A stretch of 64,000 nt of DNA from DASRJJ01 sp050730855 (GCA_050730855.1 JBOHNU010000003.1:35325-99324), one strand, 5' to 3'; positions 40,495-49,863 are shown, counted from the stretch's first letter. Made by a program: numbers and translations. Notes: generated by a model from the letters alone, not told the origin.

Positions 40495-42047
40495 GGTGTT
40501 TTTGAGAGTTGCGCCGTTTGTTGTGCAACCTCAGGCTGAGCGCGGAAATCGGCGATAAGCTTTGCTAGGCCATCGAGAACCATTGGCTGCAGCACAGCCT
40601 CCGGCTTTGTGGCCGTTGCCCCTTCGCGCAATGTTTTGCCTGTACAAACATCCACTTTATGGTTGCACTTCGGGCATTCCCAGCAATCTTGCTTCACTAC
40701 ATCCGCCTTCTGTACGTACTGGCGGCACTTTATACATCTAATGATCCCGGCTTGTGGCTCGTTCTCGCTGGTTTCGCTTTCAGAACCTTGCAAAGCGCCG
40801 GGAACGTCATCCACGCCGTCACCAAAAACACCCTCGAGCTTACCAGAGCAGTTCTTGCCAATGGGGATATTTTGCCCGGCGATCAGCGTATTGTTTAACG
40901 CTTCCAGCTGTCTGATTTCCTCGATTTGATAGCCGCTGGCTTGCGCGATTTGAATGAGTTGTTCATTCTGACGTATCTGCGTCGCAACTTCCGGCGACAT
41001 TTGCGCAAGCACTTCCTCGTTGCCCGACAAAACAGCGGCCGATGTCCACAAGGTCGCCCGGCGAGCGGCTTCCAGCCGGGCGGCCAGCTCGCGCGTCATT
41101 ACCAACTCGCCTGAAGCAGATAGTTCGATGATCATCGTTTGAGTTTCGGCGTTAAATCGGCCTTCTACGCTAGTGATGAATTCGTGTATCGCAGGCGTGG
41201 CACTCTCCATTTCTAAACTATCGGCCAGCTCCATTTCGAAGTGCAGCCAGCGCCGGGCGATGTTCTCGGCACTGGCGCGCTCAGTGGCTTGATTGGTCGC
41301 CCGAAACATCGCCAGATGCCATTCGACTTTTTGGCGGGCTGCGGGATCCGTGATATATGGTGTAACCATTTCCACTACGCTAAGCGCTCCGAAAGGCAAT
41401 TTTCCGGCCGGCACATACATTGCCCGGTGAGCCTGCATGACGGGCAGGGCGGAATCAGCTTCAGGCACTTGTACCCGGCCTTCAAACAAGCCGTTCGGGT
41501 CGTTTGCCATAGCTATCCAGGCCGACAGCGGCACGTCGGCGATCAGCAAAGAATCAAGCTTCATGCCTGTAACGGCACCGTTGTGCGTTTCTAAACTGGC
41601 CACCCGGATTGAGTCGTAGTCTACAAGCTGCTCTTGATTGGCAACCTCGCGCGGTGCGTCTTGAGCTGTCATTTTAGGCGACTTAAACACCTTCACCCAT
41701 CCCGGGGATAAATTATCCCGTGTGTCGATTGCCTCATCGGTCTCAATGTCGCCACGGGCTTGCCCCTGCGAGCTTGAATACCAGTGCCGGCCGGATTCGG
41801 CGGTCTGAATCATTGTTTGATCCATCCAGATATAATCATCTCCGACTTTTTCGCGCCGTGTTGTCGTTACAGCGTACGTCTGTACAGCCTCCTGAACGGC
41901 CGGAGTCAACTGTTCCAAAAGTTGAGCCAAGGCGTAATCATTATGAAACTTACCGGCATTGCGTAACCGATTGAGATGATCGACCTCAGTCAAAAGACGC
42001 GCTGTTTCCAGCGAATCCCCCTCAACTTTTGGACAGAATTCTCGCAT
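40491..42047 (-). CDS. Cobalamin-riboswitch-linked protein with C-terminal zinc ribbon, unknown function
   Basis: A 518-aa soluble protein of unknown family. Most of it looks alpha-helical (Ala/Glu/Leu-rich, for example NIARRWLHFEMELADSLEM and ARLEAARRATLWTSA). Near the C-terminus is a four-cysteine zinc ribbon: CIKC ... CWECPKCNHKVDVCTG. It has no signal peptide or TM helix. The start at 42047 has GAGGGG upstream; the longer reading frame runs through the cobalamin riboswitch and is not coding. The C-terminal ribbon suggests binding to nucleic acid or protein. Its regulation by B12 is the best clue to its job. Confidence 0.7.
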   Translation of the reverse strand: MREFCPKVEGDSLETARLLTEVDHLNRLRNAGKFHNDYALAQLLEQLTPAVQEAVQTYAVTTTRREKVGDDYIWMDQTMIQTAESGRHWYSSSQGQARGDIETDEAIDTRDNLSPGWVKVFKSPKMTAQDAPREVANQEQLVDYDSIRVASLETHNGAVTGMKLDSLLIADVPLSAWIAMANDPNGLFEGRVQVPEADSALPVMQAHRAMYVPAGKLPFGALSVVEMVTPYITDPAARQKVEWHLAMFRATNQATERASAENIARRWLHFEMELADSLEMESATPAIHEFITSVEGRFNAETQTMIIELSASGELVMTRELAARLEAARRATLWTSAAVLSGNEEVLAQMSPEVATQIRQNEQLIQIAQASGYQIEEIRQLEALNNTLIAGQNIPIGKNCSGKLEGVFGDGVDDVPGALQGSESETSENEPQAGIIRCIKCRQYVQKADVVKQDCWECPKCNHKVDVCTGKTLREGATATKPEAVLQPMVLDGLAKLIADFRAQPEVAQQTAQLSKTP

Positions 42048-42228
42048 TACCCCTCTTGAATGATCCGGGCAAGGTATGTGCGAGATGTATCGCCAACTTC
42101 CTGCTCGGGACGTATGGTTATTAGATGCTGTATCGGACTTATCGCCTCCTAAGTTCGGGCGCTTACCGTTGCGGCACAGTGCGGGAGTTTCACCCGCTTC
42201 CAGCAATTGTTTTGTTAAGTACCATTAA
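42048..42228 (-). promoter_or_regulatory. Cobalamin (B12) riboswitch with expression platform
   Basis: The minus strand holds the cobalamin aptamer core: GAAGCGGGTGAAACTCCCG, then CACTGTGCCGCAACGGTAAG, then AAGTCCGATACAGC, closed by ATGGT/ACCAT (42221-42225 with 42114-42118) and GCTG/CAGC. The aptamer spans 42111-42226. A further hairpin (CGAG...CTCG) carries GTTGGCG, which could pair with the CGCAAC loop, and leads to the GAGGGG ribosome site. An extended -10 (TGA-TACGAT, 42229-42237) starts the RNA at the aptamer. Confidence 0.85.
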
Positions 42229-42291
42229 TCGTATCACGCTTAGACGCTACATGTATGGTGTGATTTTGCCAACAAAACGATACTTCTAGTG

Positions 42292-42750
42292 TTATTTCGC
42301 TAAACGTTGCTTGAGCGCGCTTAAGCGCGGCACAAAACTGTGCGCGGCGCCGTCCAGCCCCAGCACTTTTAGCGCGCCGACTAGCACGTACAGGCGGTCT
42401 AACTGGTCTTGTGCCACAGGCCGGGCGGCTTCGGCTTGGCGAAAAAAATACTCTACTTTTTCTACCAGCCACTTTTCTTCACCTGGCTGGATTGTGTTGC
42501 TCACTACGCTGGGCGTTTCGGTCGGGCGTACTACTTCCAGCGAACGCGCCGAGTGGTCGCGCTTGCGCAAATGGCCACGTTTTATCAGATTATTGACATG
42601 CAGGGCAACAGTAGCGACAGAAGTGTACTTTAGCCCTGACATTATCTCGCGGTAGCTGGGGCTATAACCGTGTTCGGCTATAAAACTCTCAATAAAAGTC
42701 AGTAGTTCGCGCTGCTTTTTAGTTGGCCGTATCGTGTCTTTAGGCTGCAT
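42292..42750 (-). CDS. LexA-type DNA-binding protein without protease domain
   Basis: A 152-aa protein. The first ~70 residues are the LexA winged helix (TKKQRELLTFIESFIAEHGY, PSYREIMSGLKYTSVATVALHV, KRGHLRKRDHSARSLEVV). The rest is helical and has no S24 Ser-Lys protease dyad or Ala-Gly cleavage site, so RecA-driven self-cleavage is not possible. It could still be a repressor or an SOS-like sensor with another switch. It is divergent from the polysaccharide gene cluster beginning at 42843. Confidence 0.82.
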   Translation of the reverse strand: MQPKDTIRPTKKQRELLTFIESFIAEHGYSPSYREIMSGLKYTSVATVALHVNNLIKRGHLRKRDHSARSLEVVRPTETPSVVSNTIQPGEEKWLVEKVEYFFRQAEAARPVAQDQLDRLYVLVGALKVLGLDGAAHSFVPRLSALKQRLAK

Positions 42751-42842
42751 ACTCTAAGTTTCCACCATATTAACTGTAGCACATGATTACACCGCGCGCA
42801 GCACAAGGGGAGCCAAAGTGGTACAATCAGTGTACTTACACC

Positions 42843-44285
42843 ATGCGTACCAATGCCTCACTTATATATAATGCCATACTGATTGTCGGTGATTTTTTGG
42901 CGCTGGTAGCGGCGTTTATTGCCGCCTACATTTTGCGTGTAAAACTGGGAGTAGGGATAGACCAAGCGCCGGTCGGCCCTACTAGCGGCAGGACGTTCGT
43001 CGCCGTCTTTCTAAGCGTGCTGCCGTTCTGGATTTTAATCTTTGCCCTGCTCGGCCTTTACAACAGCAATATTTACGAAAAACGGTTTAAAGAGTTCGGT
43101 CGGCTGCTGATCGGCTCGTTTGTCGGCCTGCTTTTTGTAATATTTTGGGATTTTATCTCGAACGAGCCAATCTTCCCCGCCCGGCTGATTCCCATTTACG
43201 GTTTTTTGTTCGGCTTTGTGTTTTTGGTGATCTTCCGCAACTTGGCGCGCTACGTTCGCAGCCGCTTATTTAAATACGGCATTGGCCTTACCAAAGTACT
43301 TTTGGTCGGGAACACCGCTATGACCCGCGACATTGTGGAATGGCTGGCCGACCGGCGAAGCGGCTACTACGTTGTGGCTATTGTCGGCGGCAAGAAAGGC
43401 CAGAGCCTGCGCTACCCGGCAAAACTCTACGGCTCGTTCGGCAGTTTTTTGCAGTCGCACAAGGGCGATTTGCACGGCATAATCCAGACCGAGCTGTATG
43501 TTGATGAGTCGCGTAACGCGAGCATCCTCAACTACGCTCAAAAGAACCATATTAGTTACCGGTTTGTGCCGGGCAATACTGAGGTGTTTGTAGGCAAGCT
43601 CGAAGTAGAATTATTTCGCAGTAGTGTACCGGTTATCACCGTACATCAAACCGCTATCTTCGGTTGGGGTAGGATTGTAAAACGACTATTCGACATTGTT
43701 GTCGGCGGCATATTACTGCTTATAGCCACACCGATCATGCTGTTTATAGCCTTGGCCAGCAAGATGTCGGGTAGCGGTACGGTGTTCTTCCGCCAATACC
43801 GATTAACACGCTTTAATTATAGATTCAAAGTATTTAAGTTCCGCACTCAGTATCAAAAATACGACGGCACCACTCCTGAAGAAGCCTTTGCTATGATGGG
43901 CAATCCCGAGCTGGCAGTAAAATACCGCAAAAACGGCGATTCACTTCCGAACGACCCGCGCATCACCCCTATCGGTAAGTTCCTGCGCAAAACCAGCCTG
44001 GACGAGCTGCCGCAACTTATAAATGTAGTGCGCGGCGATATCAGCCTAGTCGGACCGCGGGCGCTTATACCGCAAGAGCTATCCACTTATAAAAAACGCC
44101 ATACTATTTTGGCGGTTAAGTCAGGGCTTACAGGCTTGGCGGTGGTTTCCGGGCGGCGTGACATCAGTTTTGAAGAAAGGCGTAAGCTCGACTTGTACTA
44201 CGTGCAGAATTGGAGCTTTTGGCTGGACATCATTATTCTACTCAAAACCGTTCGCGCCGTACTGCGGAGCGAAGGGGCAAAATAG
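42843..44285 (+). CDS. Polyprenyl glycosylphosphotransferase (WbaP/WcaJ-like sugar transferase)
   Basis: A 480-aa protein: four or five N-terminal TM helices, a CoA-binding-like middle domain (TKVLLVGNTAMTRDIVEWL), and a C-terminal sugar-phosphate transferase domain with a further TM helix (FDIVVGGILLLIATPIMLFIA) and KVFKFRT, LRKTSLDELPQLINVVRGDISLVGPRAL and GLTGLAVVSGR. It moves a sugar phosphate to undecaprenyl phosphate, the first step of exopolysaccharide or O-unit synthesis. The start at 42843 has TACAAT about 15 nt upstream. It heads a cluster of glycan genes. Confidence 0.92.
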   Translation: MRTNASLIYNAILIVGDFLALVAAFIAAYILRVKLGVGIDQAPVGPTSGRTFVAVFLSVLPFWILIFALLGLYNSNIYEKRFKEFGRLLIGSFVGLLFVIFWDFISNEPIFPARLIPIYGFLFGFVFLVIFRNLARYVRSRLFKYGIGLTKVLLVGNTAMTRDIVEWLADRRSGYYVVAIVGGKKGQSLRYPAKLYGSFGSFLQSHKGDLHGIIQTELYVDESRNASILNYAQKNHISYRFVPGNTEVFVGKLEVELFRSSVPVITVHQTAIFGWGRIVKRLFDIVVGGILLLIATPIMLFIALASKMSGSGTVFFRQYRLTRFNYRFKVFKFRTQYQKYDGTTPEEAFAMMGNPELAVKYRKNGDSLPNDPRITPIGKFLRKTSLDELPQLINVVRGDISLVGPRALIPQELSTYKKRHTILAVKSGLTGLAVVSGRRDISFEERRKLDLYYVQNWSFWLDIIILLKTVRAVLRSEGAK

Positions 44286-45385
44286 TGACCCGCGTTAAGC
44301 CAAAAGTGGCGATTGTCCATGACTGGCTGGTCGGCGGTGGAGCCGAACGTGTGACGTACGAACTGCACCGGCTGTACCCGGATGCGCCGATCTACACCTC
44401 GTACTGCAGTAGCGAGTGGCGCAAGCGGCTGGGCGGCAAGGTTGTTACCGGCTTTTTACAGCATTGGCCGTTCTCTAAACTCCGCAAATTTTTAGCGGTT
44501 CTGCGCATTTGGTGGTTCACGCATTTGGATTTGTCAGCCTTCAATGTGGTTATAAGCGTATCCGGCAACGGCGAAGCCTTTGGTGTAAAGACACCCGAAA
44601 ATACTTTACACGTTAACTATTGCCACACGCCCACACACTACTATTGGCGCAAATATGATGAATACCTGAAAAATCCAGGCTTCGGATTTTTCAACCCGCT
44701 TGCTCGCATTGGCCTAAGGCTACTTATTGGGCCGCTGCGCCGTTGGGACTACAAAGCCGCACAGCATGCTGATGTAGTCATCGCCAACTCTAGGCACATC
44801 CAGGCTGACATCAAGAAATACTACCATCGGGATTCGATTGTTATCCATCCTCCGGTGGATATTGACCGGTTCAATATTGTTGAGCCGAAAAAACGCCAAG
44901 GATTAGTAACGGCTGGACGGCAAACGCCCTACAAGCGTACCGATTTGATCGTGCAGGTCTGCACCGACCTAAATGTACCGCTGACTGTGATCGGCCGTGG
45001 GCCAGATCACAAACATCTGATCGCTATGGCGGGGCCGAGCATTACTTTTTTAACGAACGTCACCGACCAAGAAATGCCACAACATTTCGCCGGCGCTCAG
45101 GCTTTTTTGTTTGCAGCCGAGGAAGATTTTGGCGTCACACCAGTCGAGGCCATGGCTGCGGGCACACCGGTTATTGCCTACAAAGCCGGCGGCGCCCTCG
45201 ATTACGTCCTTGACGGAAAAACCGGTAACTTTTTTGCAGACCAAACGGCGTCCTCGCTACGAAAAGCTTTACAAAACTTTAAGCCTGGGTTCAACCACCA
45301 AACAATTCGCGCCCACGCCCAGAACTTCTCGGTAGAAGTATTCCGCAAAAAAATGAACGACCTGATTACCAGATCGCTCAAATAA
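44285..45385 (+). CDS. GT4 glycosyltransferase (WbaZ-like mannosyltransferase)
   Basis: A 366-aa GT-B enzyme: IVHDWLVGGGAERVTYEL at the N-terminus, RHIQADIKKYYHRDSIVIHPPVD, and the donor-site LFAAEEDFGVTPVEAMAAGTPVIAYKAGGALDYV, with the E-x7-E motif of the retaining GT4 family. Homologues transfer mannose from GDP-mannose; ManB and ManC are encoded next, which fits. The start is GTG at 44285, overlapping the stop of the previous gene by one base, with AAGGGG upstream. Confidence 0.87.
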   Translation: MTRVKPKVAIVHDWLVGGGAERVTYELHRLYPDAPIYTSYCSSEWRKRLGGKVVTGFLQHWPFSKLRKFLAVLRIWWFTHLDLSAFNVVISVSGNGEAFGVKTPENTLHVNYCHTPTHYYWRKYDEYLKNPGFGFFNPLARIGLRLLIGPLRRWDYKAAQHADVVIANSRHIQADIKKYYHRDSIVIHPPVDIDRFNIVEPKKRQGLVTAGRQTPYKRTDLIVQVCTDLNVPLTVIGRGPDHKHLIAMAGPSITFLTNVTDQEMPQHFAGAQAFLFAAEEDFGVTPVEAMAAGTPVIAYKAGGALDYVLDGKTGNFFADQTASSLRKALQNFKPGFNHQTIRAHAQNFSVEVFRKKMNDLITRSLK

Positions 45386-45395
45386 ACAGGGCAAC

Positions 45396-46844
45396 TTACC
45401 GCGTTACGTGAACCGAGGGGTCTAGCGCTTCAGTGTTAGCTGCGATCTTGTTTTCCCATTCCACTTCCGGGAACTGGTGGAGCAAATCGGCTAGATACTT
45501 CCTGAGTTTTTCGTAGCCCGCTTCAGTCTTCGACTCAAACTTGATCCCCAAGTACGGCCCGTTCTGCGAATACCGAACCACAAACATGTCGCCATCGGTT
45601 TCCAAGCGAACGCCGTCGCCAGCTCGCTCGTCGTCAATTATTTCAGCACCGGGGAAATCTTTAGTCACAATTGGCACCAATTTCTCGACCAGTGCAACCT
45701 TTTTGTCGTCGGCGCAAGCTAGCTTAATCTCGGGGCTTGAAACATATTGCGGCAAGGCGGCAACCAATTCTGACAGAGTTTTGCCAGTGGATGCCAGATA
45801 GCGCAACAAACGCATGGCCGAGTACAAGCCGTCGTCGTGGTTGTAGAAATCGGCCGAGAAGAAGAAATGGCCAGACAGTTCGCCAATAAATGCAGCCTTT
45901 ACTTCTTGGTTTTTCTTTTTCAAAAATGAGTGGCCTGTGCGCCACATAAACGGCGTGCCGCCCTTTGCTTCGATGGTTTCGGGCACGGCTTTGGAACAAA
46001 ACGTGTTAAACATGATTTTTTGCCCAGGGTGGTCAGCCAATACGGCTTCGGCAAACAGGGCGACCATGATATCGTTCCAAATCATATTGCCCTTTTCGTC
46101 GACTACGCCAATGCGGTCGCCGTCGGCGTCGTAGGTTAAGCCAATGTCAGCCTTAGATTCCAAAACTTCTTTGCTTAAGCGTTCAAGCACGGCAATTTCG
46201 GTCGGGTCGGCCACGCCAAGCGGGAAAGTTGGGTCAACGTTGGTGTTAAACTCAACAACTTCGCAGCCTGCTTTGCGGAACAACTCCGGCGCCCAAGCAC
46301 CGGCAGTGGTGCAACCTGGGTCAACAACAACTTTTAGCTTGCGGTTAACCGGCAGGCGCTTTAAGATGTCGCCGTAGTACGCTTCGCGGATGTCTTCTTT
46401 TTTGACTTCGCCAGGATTCTCACCTTGTTCGTAGTCTTCTTCTTCAACTAAACGGCGAAGTTCTACCATGCCTTCACTCACCAGTGTTTCGGAATAGTCG
46501 TTGGCAAACTTAAATCCGTTAAACTCAGGTGGGTTGTGACTGGCGCTGACGTAAATACCGCCAGGACTTTTTAAGTAATGCTGTGCCCAGTAAAAGGTGC
46601 CGACCAGCACCATACCGATATCAATAACTTTAATCCCAGCCCAGGAGAGCCCTTTTACAATGTTTTCGCTATATTCGGGGCTGGAGGCACGGCAGTCACG
46701 GCCAACAATAGCTTCGGTGATGCCGTTTCGCTTTAGGTACGTGCCGAATGCCTTACCTAAATGTTCGGCTAATTCTGGGCTCAGGTCTGTGCCGACCAAA
46801 CCACGCAAATCATAACCCCTAAAAATTGCTGGATTTACTTTCAT
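45396..46844 (-). CDS. manB: Phosphomannomutase/phosphoglucomutase
   Basis: A 482-aa alpha-D-phosphohexomutase: IFRGYDLRGLVGTDL, active Ser loop GGIYVSASHNPPEFNG, metal loop LTYDADGDRIGVVDEKGN, sugar loop FIGELSGHFFF, and the phosphate loop at the C-terminus (TDGDMFVVRYSQNGPYLGIKFES). It interconverts hexose 6-phosphate and 1-phosphate for GDP-mannose or UDP-glucose. It overlaps the ManC gene by 4 nt (ATGA). Confidence 0.93.
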   Translation of the reverse strand: MKVNPAIFRGYDLRGLVGTDLSPELAEHLGKAFGTYLKRNGITEAIVGRDCRASSPEYSENIVKGLSWAGIKVIDIGMVLVGTFYWAQHYLKSPGGIYVSASHNPPEFNGFKFANDYSETLVSEGMVELRRLVEEEDYEQGENPGEVKKEDIREAYYGDILKRLPVNRKLKVVVDPGCTTAGAWAPELFRKAGCEVVEFNTNVDPTFPLGVADPTEIAVLERLSKEVLESKADIGLTYDADGDRIGVVDEKGNMIWNDIMVALFAEAVLADHPGQKIMFNTFCSKAVPETIEAKGGTPFMWRTGHSFLKKKNQEVKAAFIGELSGHFFFSADFYNHDDGLYSAMRLLRYLASTGKTLSELVAALPQYVSSPEIKLACADDKKVALVEKLVPIVTKDFPGAEIIDDERAGDGVRLETDGDMFVVRYSQNGPYLGIKFESKTEAGYEKLRKYLADLLHQFPEVEWENKIAANTEALDPSVHVTR

Positions 46845-47929
46845 AAGTAGTTCTTCCCTTCCTCTTTGAGTTTCGCCTGAATATCCTTAAGCTGCTCAAT
46901 TTTATCTTTCGGTACAATTAACAGGGCGTCTTCGGTGTCGACAATAACCAGGTTTTCCACTCCCGCAACTGCCACCAGTTTGCCGTGGTTACTAGTTTTG
47001 ATGAGTGAACCAGTGGTGTTAAGTGCTATAACATGGCCGTCGGTATAATTTTGACCTGCCTCGCCGTCGGTAAAGAATTCGTACACCGAGCCCCAGGTGC
47101 CAATATCGGTCCATTTAAAGGGCAACAGAATGATGCTGCAGTCACCATTGGCCATCACGTGCTTGGTGACTTCCTCGGTTGGCCCTTTTTCCATAGTTTT
47201 GTAGATGGCTTCTATTGCCGCGTCTTCGCCTGGCTTGTCGAACACGTCTTTAATTTTCATGAGCGCTTTATACCAATCGGGACGATATTTTTTGTAGGCG
47301 TCGAGCATCAGACCTGGATACCAACAGTAGTGGTTGGGGTGGGTTACGACATTGTAATTCTCGATTAACCGTCTGGTTTCGTGGTAGCTTGCGCCCCGGT
47401 AGATAAATTCGCTCACATCATATACTTCTTGGACAGTACCGTGATGCACGCGCTCACCCAGCTTTAAGTAATCTACGCCGATATTTACATCGGTAGCTTT
47501 TTGCCCGCCAGTAATTAATTTCTTATTTACTTCGACGATTTTGCCGGCGTCTTCAATCATCTGCAAAAATGCTTCTTCGGGCTTGCGAACGCAATCGGAC
47601 TGTACCAAAAAAAACGGCTCGTCCGGATGGCTAACGCTCAAACGCAAAAAGGCCAAACCTTCGCCCGGACCCCTGTCTTTTACAGTGTCGGGCTCGATAA
47701 TGTAGTTACGGAGCGGAATCTGCGGTGCCTGCTCGGACACGTATTTGATAAACTTGCGCTTGGTGGAGACGTAAATATCCTCCGGTGTAAACTTTTTGAG
47801 CAATGTTTCGATGGTGTCGGCAAACAAAGTTTTGTCGCCAATTACGTTCTGGAACTGCTTTGGCCGTTCCTCACGGCTGTACGGCCAGAGTTTGGTTCCT
47901 TGTCCACCTGCGACGACTATCAGCTTCAT
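46841..47929 (-). CDS. manC: Mannose-1-phosphate guanylyltransferase
   Basis: A 362-aa nucleotidyltransferase starting LIVVAGGQGTKLWPYSREERPKQF, where G-x-G-T-x-L-x-P-x-S...K-P-K-Q-F is the ManC/GMP signature, and with FKWTDIGTWGSVYEFF later. It makes GDP-mannose from GTP and mannose 1-phosphate. The common C-terminal isomerase domain is lacking, so it is the single-function type. GAAAGGAAATT precedes the start at 47929; the longer frame is not conserved. Confidence 0.92.
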   Translation of the reverse strand: MKLIVVAGGQGTKLWPYSREERPKQFQNVIGDKTLFADTIETLLKKFTPEDIYVSTKRKFIKYVSEQAPQIPLRNYIIEPDTVKDRGPGEGLAFLRLSVSHPDEPFFLVQSDCVRKPEEAFLQMIEDAGKIVEVNKKLITGGQKATDVNIGVDYLKLGERVHHGTVQEVYDVSEFIYRGASYHETRRLIENYNVVTHPNHYCWYPGLMLDAYKKYRPDWYKALMKIKDVFDKPGEDAAIEAIYKTMEKGPTEEVTKHVMANGDCSIILLPFKWTDIGTWGSVYEFFTDGEAGQNYTDGHVIALNTTGSLIKTSNHGKLVAVAGVENLVIVDTEDALLIVPKDKIEQLKDIQAKLKEEGKNYL

Positions 47930-48066
47930 AATTTCCTTTCTATTCCAGAGAGTGTGCTTTACATAGTAGCAGATTGTTGCCGGAAGTTTACGACGATGCC
48001 GTGGTATGCTGGTTGGTGAGCGCAACTTCCGCTCAATCATAATAACTAAGCTACACGGAGCTAACA

Positions 48067-48819
48067 ATGCGAATCAAAGTCGTTAGCCTCAACTTGTGGC
48101 ACGGAGGCCGCTTGCTTGAGGGGATTCTCGATTTTATAAAACAAGAGAATCCTGACATCCTTATGTGCCAAGAGGCGTACAATGGAACTGATCCCGCGTT
48201 ATTAGAGCGGCAGCGTTCGGTAGAAACTCTGCAAAAACACTTTGCATTTCCTGCAGTAGATTTTGCGGCGGCAATGCAGAGCAAAAAACTCCACATCGAC
48301 CAAGGCAATGCTGTTTTTTCGCGGTTCCCAATTAGTAATCGTGATGTTACGTTTCTCGAGGGATCCTACCGCGTACAAGACATGGTAGACCGCGCGCAGT
48401 TTCCCTTTTTGCCCCGCAACCTTCAGCATGTGACGCTAACCACATCGGCCGGAGAAATCAACGTTTTTAACTTTCATGGTGTGTGGGATTTAGATGGCGA
48501 TAATTATAGCGACAAAAGGCGAGCCATGAGCGAAATCATTACTAGGGAAACCCGGGGCAAATCTCGCGTGATTTTGGCGGGCGACACTAACGCCAAGCCC
48601 ACCAACCAGGCGATGCGCAACTTGGGGCAACATCTGGTGAGCGTGTTTGGCGCGTCACTCACTAGCACTTTTAATATGCGGCGCAAAGATAACCCCGGCT
48701 ACGCCGCGGCCGCAGTTGACATGATGTACGTTAGTCACGATATAACCGTGGTTAGCAAAAAATGTCCCGATGTTGATATTTCAGACCATCTGCCCCTTGT
48801 GGTAGAACTTGATATCTAG
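48067..48819 (+). CDS. Endonuclease/exonuclease/phosphatase family protein
   Basis: A 250-aa EEP-fold protein: VVSLNLWHGG (first metal Asn), ILMCQEAYNG (Glu), NFHGVWDLDGDN (His), VILAGDTNAKPTN (Asp-x-Asn), and DISDHLPLVVELDI (terminal Asp-His). These enzymes cut phosphodiester or phosphoester bonds in DNA, lipids or phosphoinositides. The start has a GGAG ribosome site. It lies at the edge of the sugar-nucleotide genes but need not belong to them. Confidence 0.87.
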   Translation: MRIKVVSLNLWHGGRLLEGILDFIKQENPDILMCQEAYNGTDPALLERQRSVETLQKHFAFPAVDFAAAMQSKKLHIDQGNAVFSRFPISNRDVTFLEGSYRVQDMVDRAQFPFLPRNLQHVTLTTSAGEINVFNFHGVWDLDGDNYSDKRRAMSEIITRETRGKSRVILAGDTNAKPTNQAMRNLGQHLVSVFGASLTSTFNMRRKDNPGYAAAAVDMMYVSHDITVVSKKCPDVDISDHLPLVVELDI

Positions 48820-48838
48820 ATAATAAGGAGGTGCTACA

Positions 48839-49846
48839 ATGAGTACTATGAAGAAAATGCTTGTCACTGGTGGGGCCGGTTTTATCGGTTCGAATTTTGT
48901 ACATTACACAGTAAAAAATCGCCCTGAGTATGAGGTAACGGTGCTGGATGCCCTCACCTACGCAGGCCACAAAGAAAACCTGGATCCCGTGGCCGATAAA
49001 ATTACTTTTATAGAAGGTAACATCAACGACGAAGCCTTAATGGATAAACTGGTTGGCGAAACCGATGTTGTGGTGCACTTTGCCGCAGACAGCCACAACG
49101 ACAACTCGATTGACGATCCCTGGCCGTTTGTGGAAAACAACGTGGTTGGCACGTTCCATGTTTTGCAAGCTGTGCGCAAACATAACAAACGCCTGCACCA
49201 TATTTCGACCGACGAAGTCTATGGCGACCTCGAGCTTGACGACCCCAATAAATTTAAGGAGACGACGCCATATAACCCGTCCAGCCCTTACTCTAGCACT
49301 AAAGCAGGATCGGACATGCTGGTTCGCGCCTGGGTGCGTTCCTTTGGCGTGCAAGCCACTATTTCGAATTGTTCTAACAACTACGGTCCTTACCAACATG
49401 TTGAAAAAGTGATTCCCCGCCAGATAACCAACGTCCTTATGGACATCAAACCACGCTTGTACGGCGAAGGCAAAAACGTACGCGACTGGATCCACGTAGA
49501 CGATCACAACAGCGCCGTGCACACCATCATCGACAAGGGTGCGATTGGCGAAACCTATATGATTGGCGCTGATGGCGAAAAAAATAACAAAGAATTGTTT
49601 GAGATTATTCTGGAACTAATGGGCAAACCAAAGGACTGGTACGAGCACGTCAACGACCGCGCCGGCCACGACATGCGCTACGCCATCGACGCTACCAAAC
49701 TGCGTACCGAACTAGGCTGGGAGCCAACATATCAGGACTTCCGCGAAGGTTTGCAAGCAACTATCGACTGGTACAAAGCCAACGAAGCCTGGTGGCGCCC
49801 ACAAAAAGAAGCCACCGAAGCAAAATACGCCAAAAAGGGCATGTAG
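48839..49846 (+). CDS. rmlB: dTDP-glucose 4,6-dehydratase
   Basis: A 335-aa extended SDR with KMLVTGGAGFIGSNFVHY (NAD site), HFAADSHNDNSI, HISTDEVYGDL with the Thr-Asp-Glu proton-transfer triad, YSSTKAGSD (Tyr-Lys) and NNYGPYQHVEKVIP. It makes dTDP-4-keto-6-deoxyglucose. AAGGAGG precedes the start. It opens the set rmlB-rmlC-rmlD-rmlA for dTDP-L-rhamnose. Confidence 0.95.
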   Translation: MSTMKKMLVTGGAGFIGSNFVHYTVKNRPEYEVTVLDALTYAGHKENLDPVADKITFIEGNINDEALMDKLVGETDVVVHFAADSHNDNSIDDPWPFVENNVVGTFHVLQAVRKHNKRLHHISTDEVYGDLELDDPNKFKETTPYNPSSPYSSTKAGSDMLVRAWVRSFGVQATISNCSNNYGPYQHVEKVIPRQITNVLMDIKPRLYGEGKNVRDWIHVDDHNSAVHTIIDKGAIGETYMIGADGEKNNKELFEIILELMGKPKDWYEHVNDRAGHDMRYAIDATKLRTELGWEPTYQDFREGLQATIDWYKANEAWWRPQKEATEAKYAKKGM

Positions 49847-49863
49847 TTTAAGAGGAGGATTTT

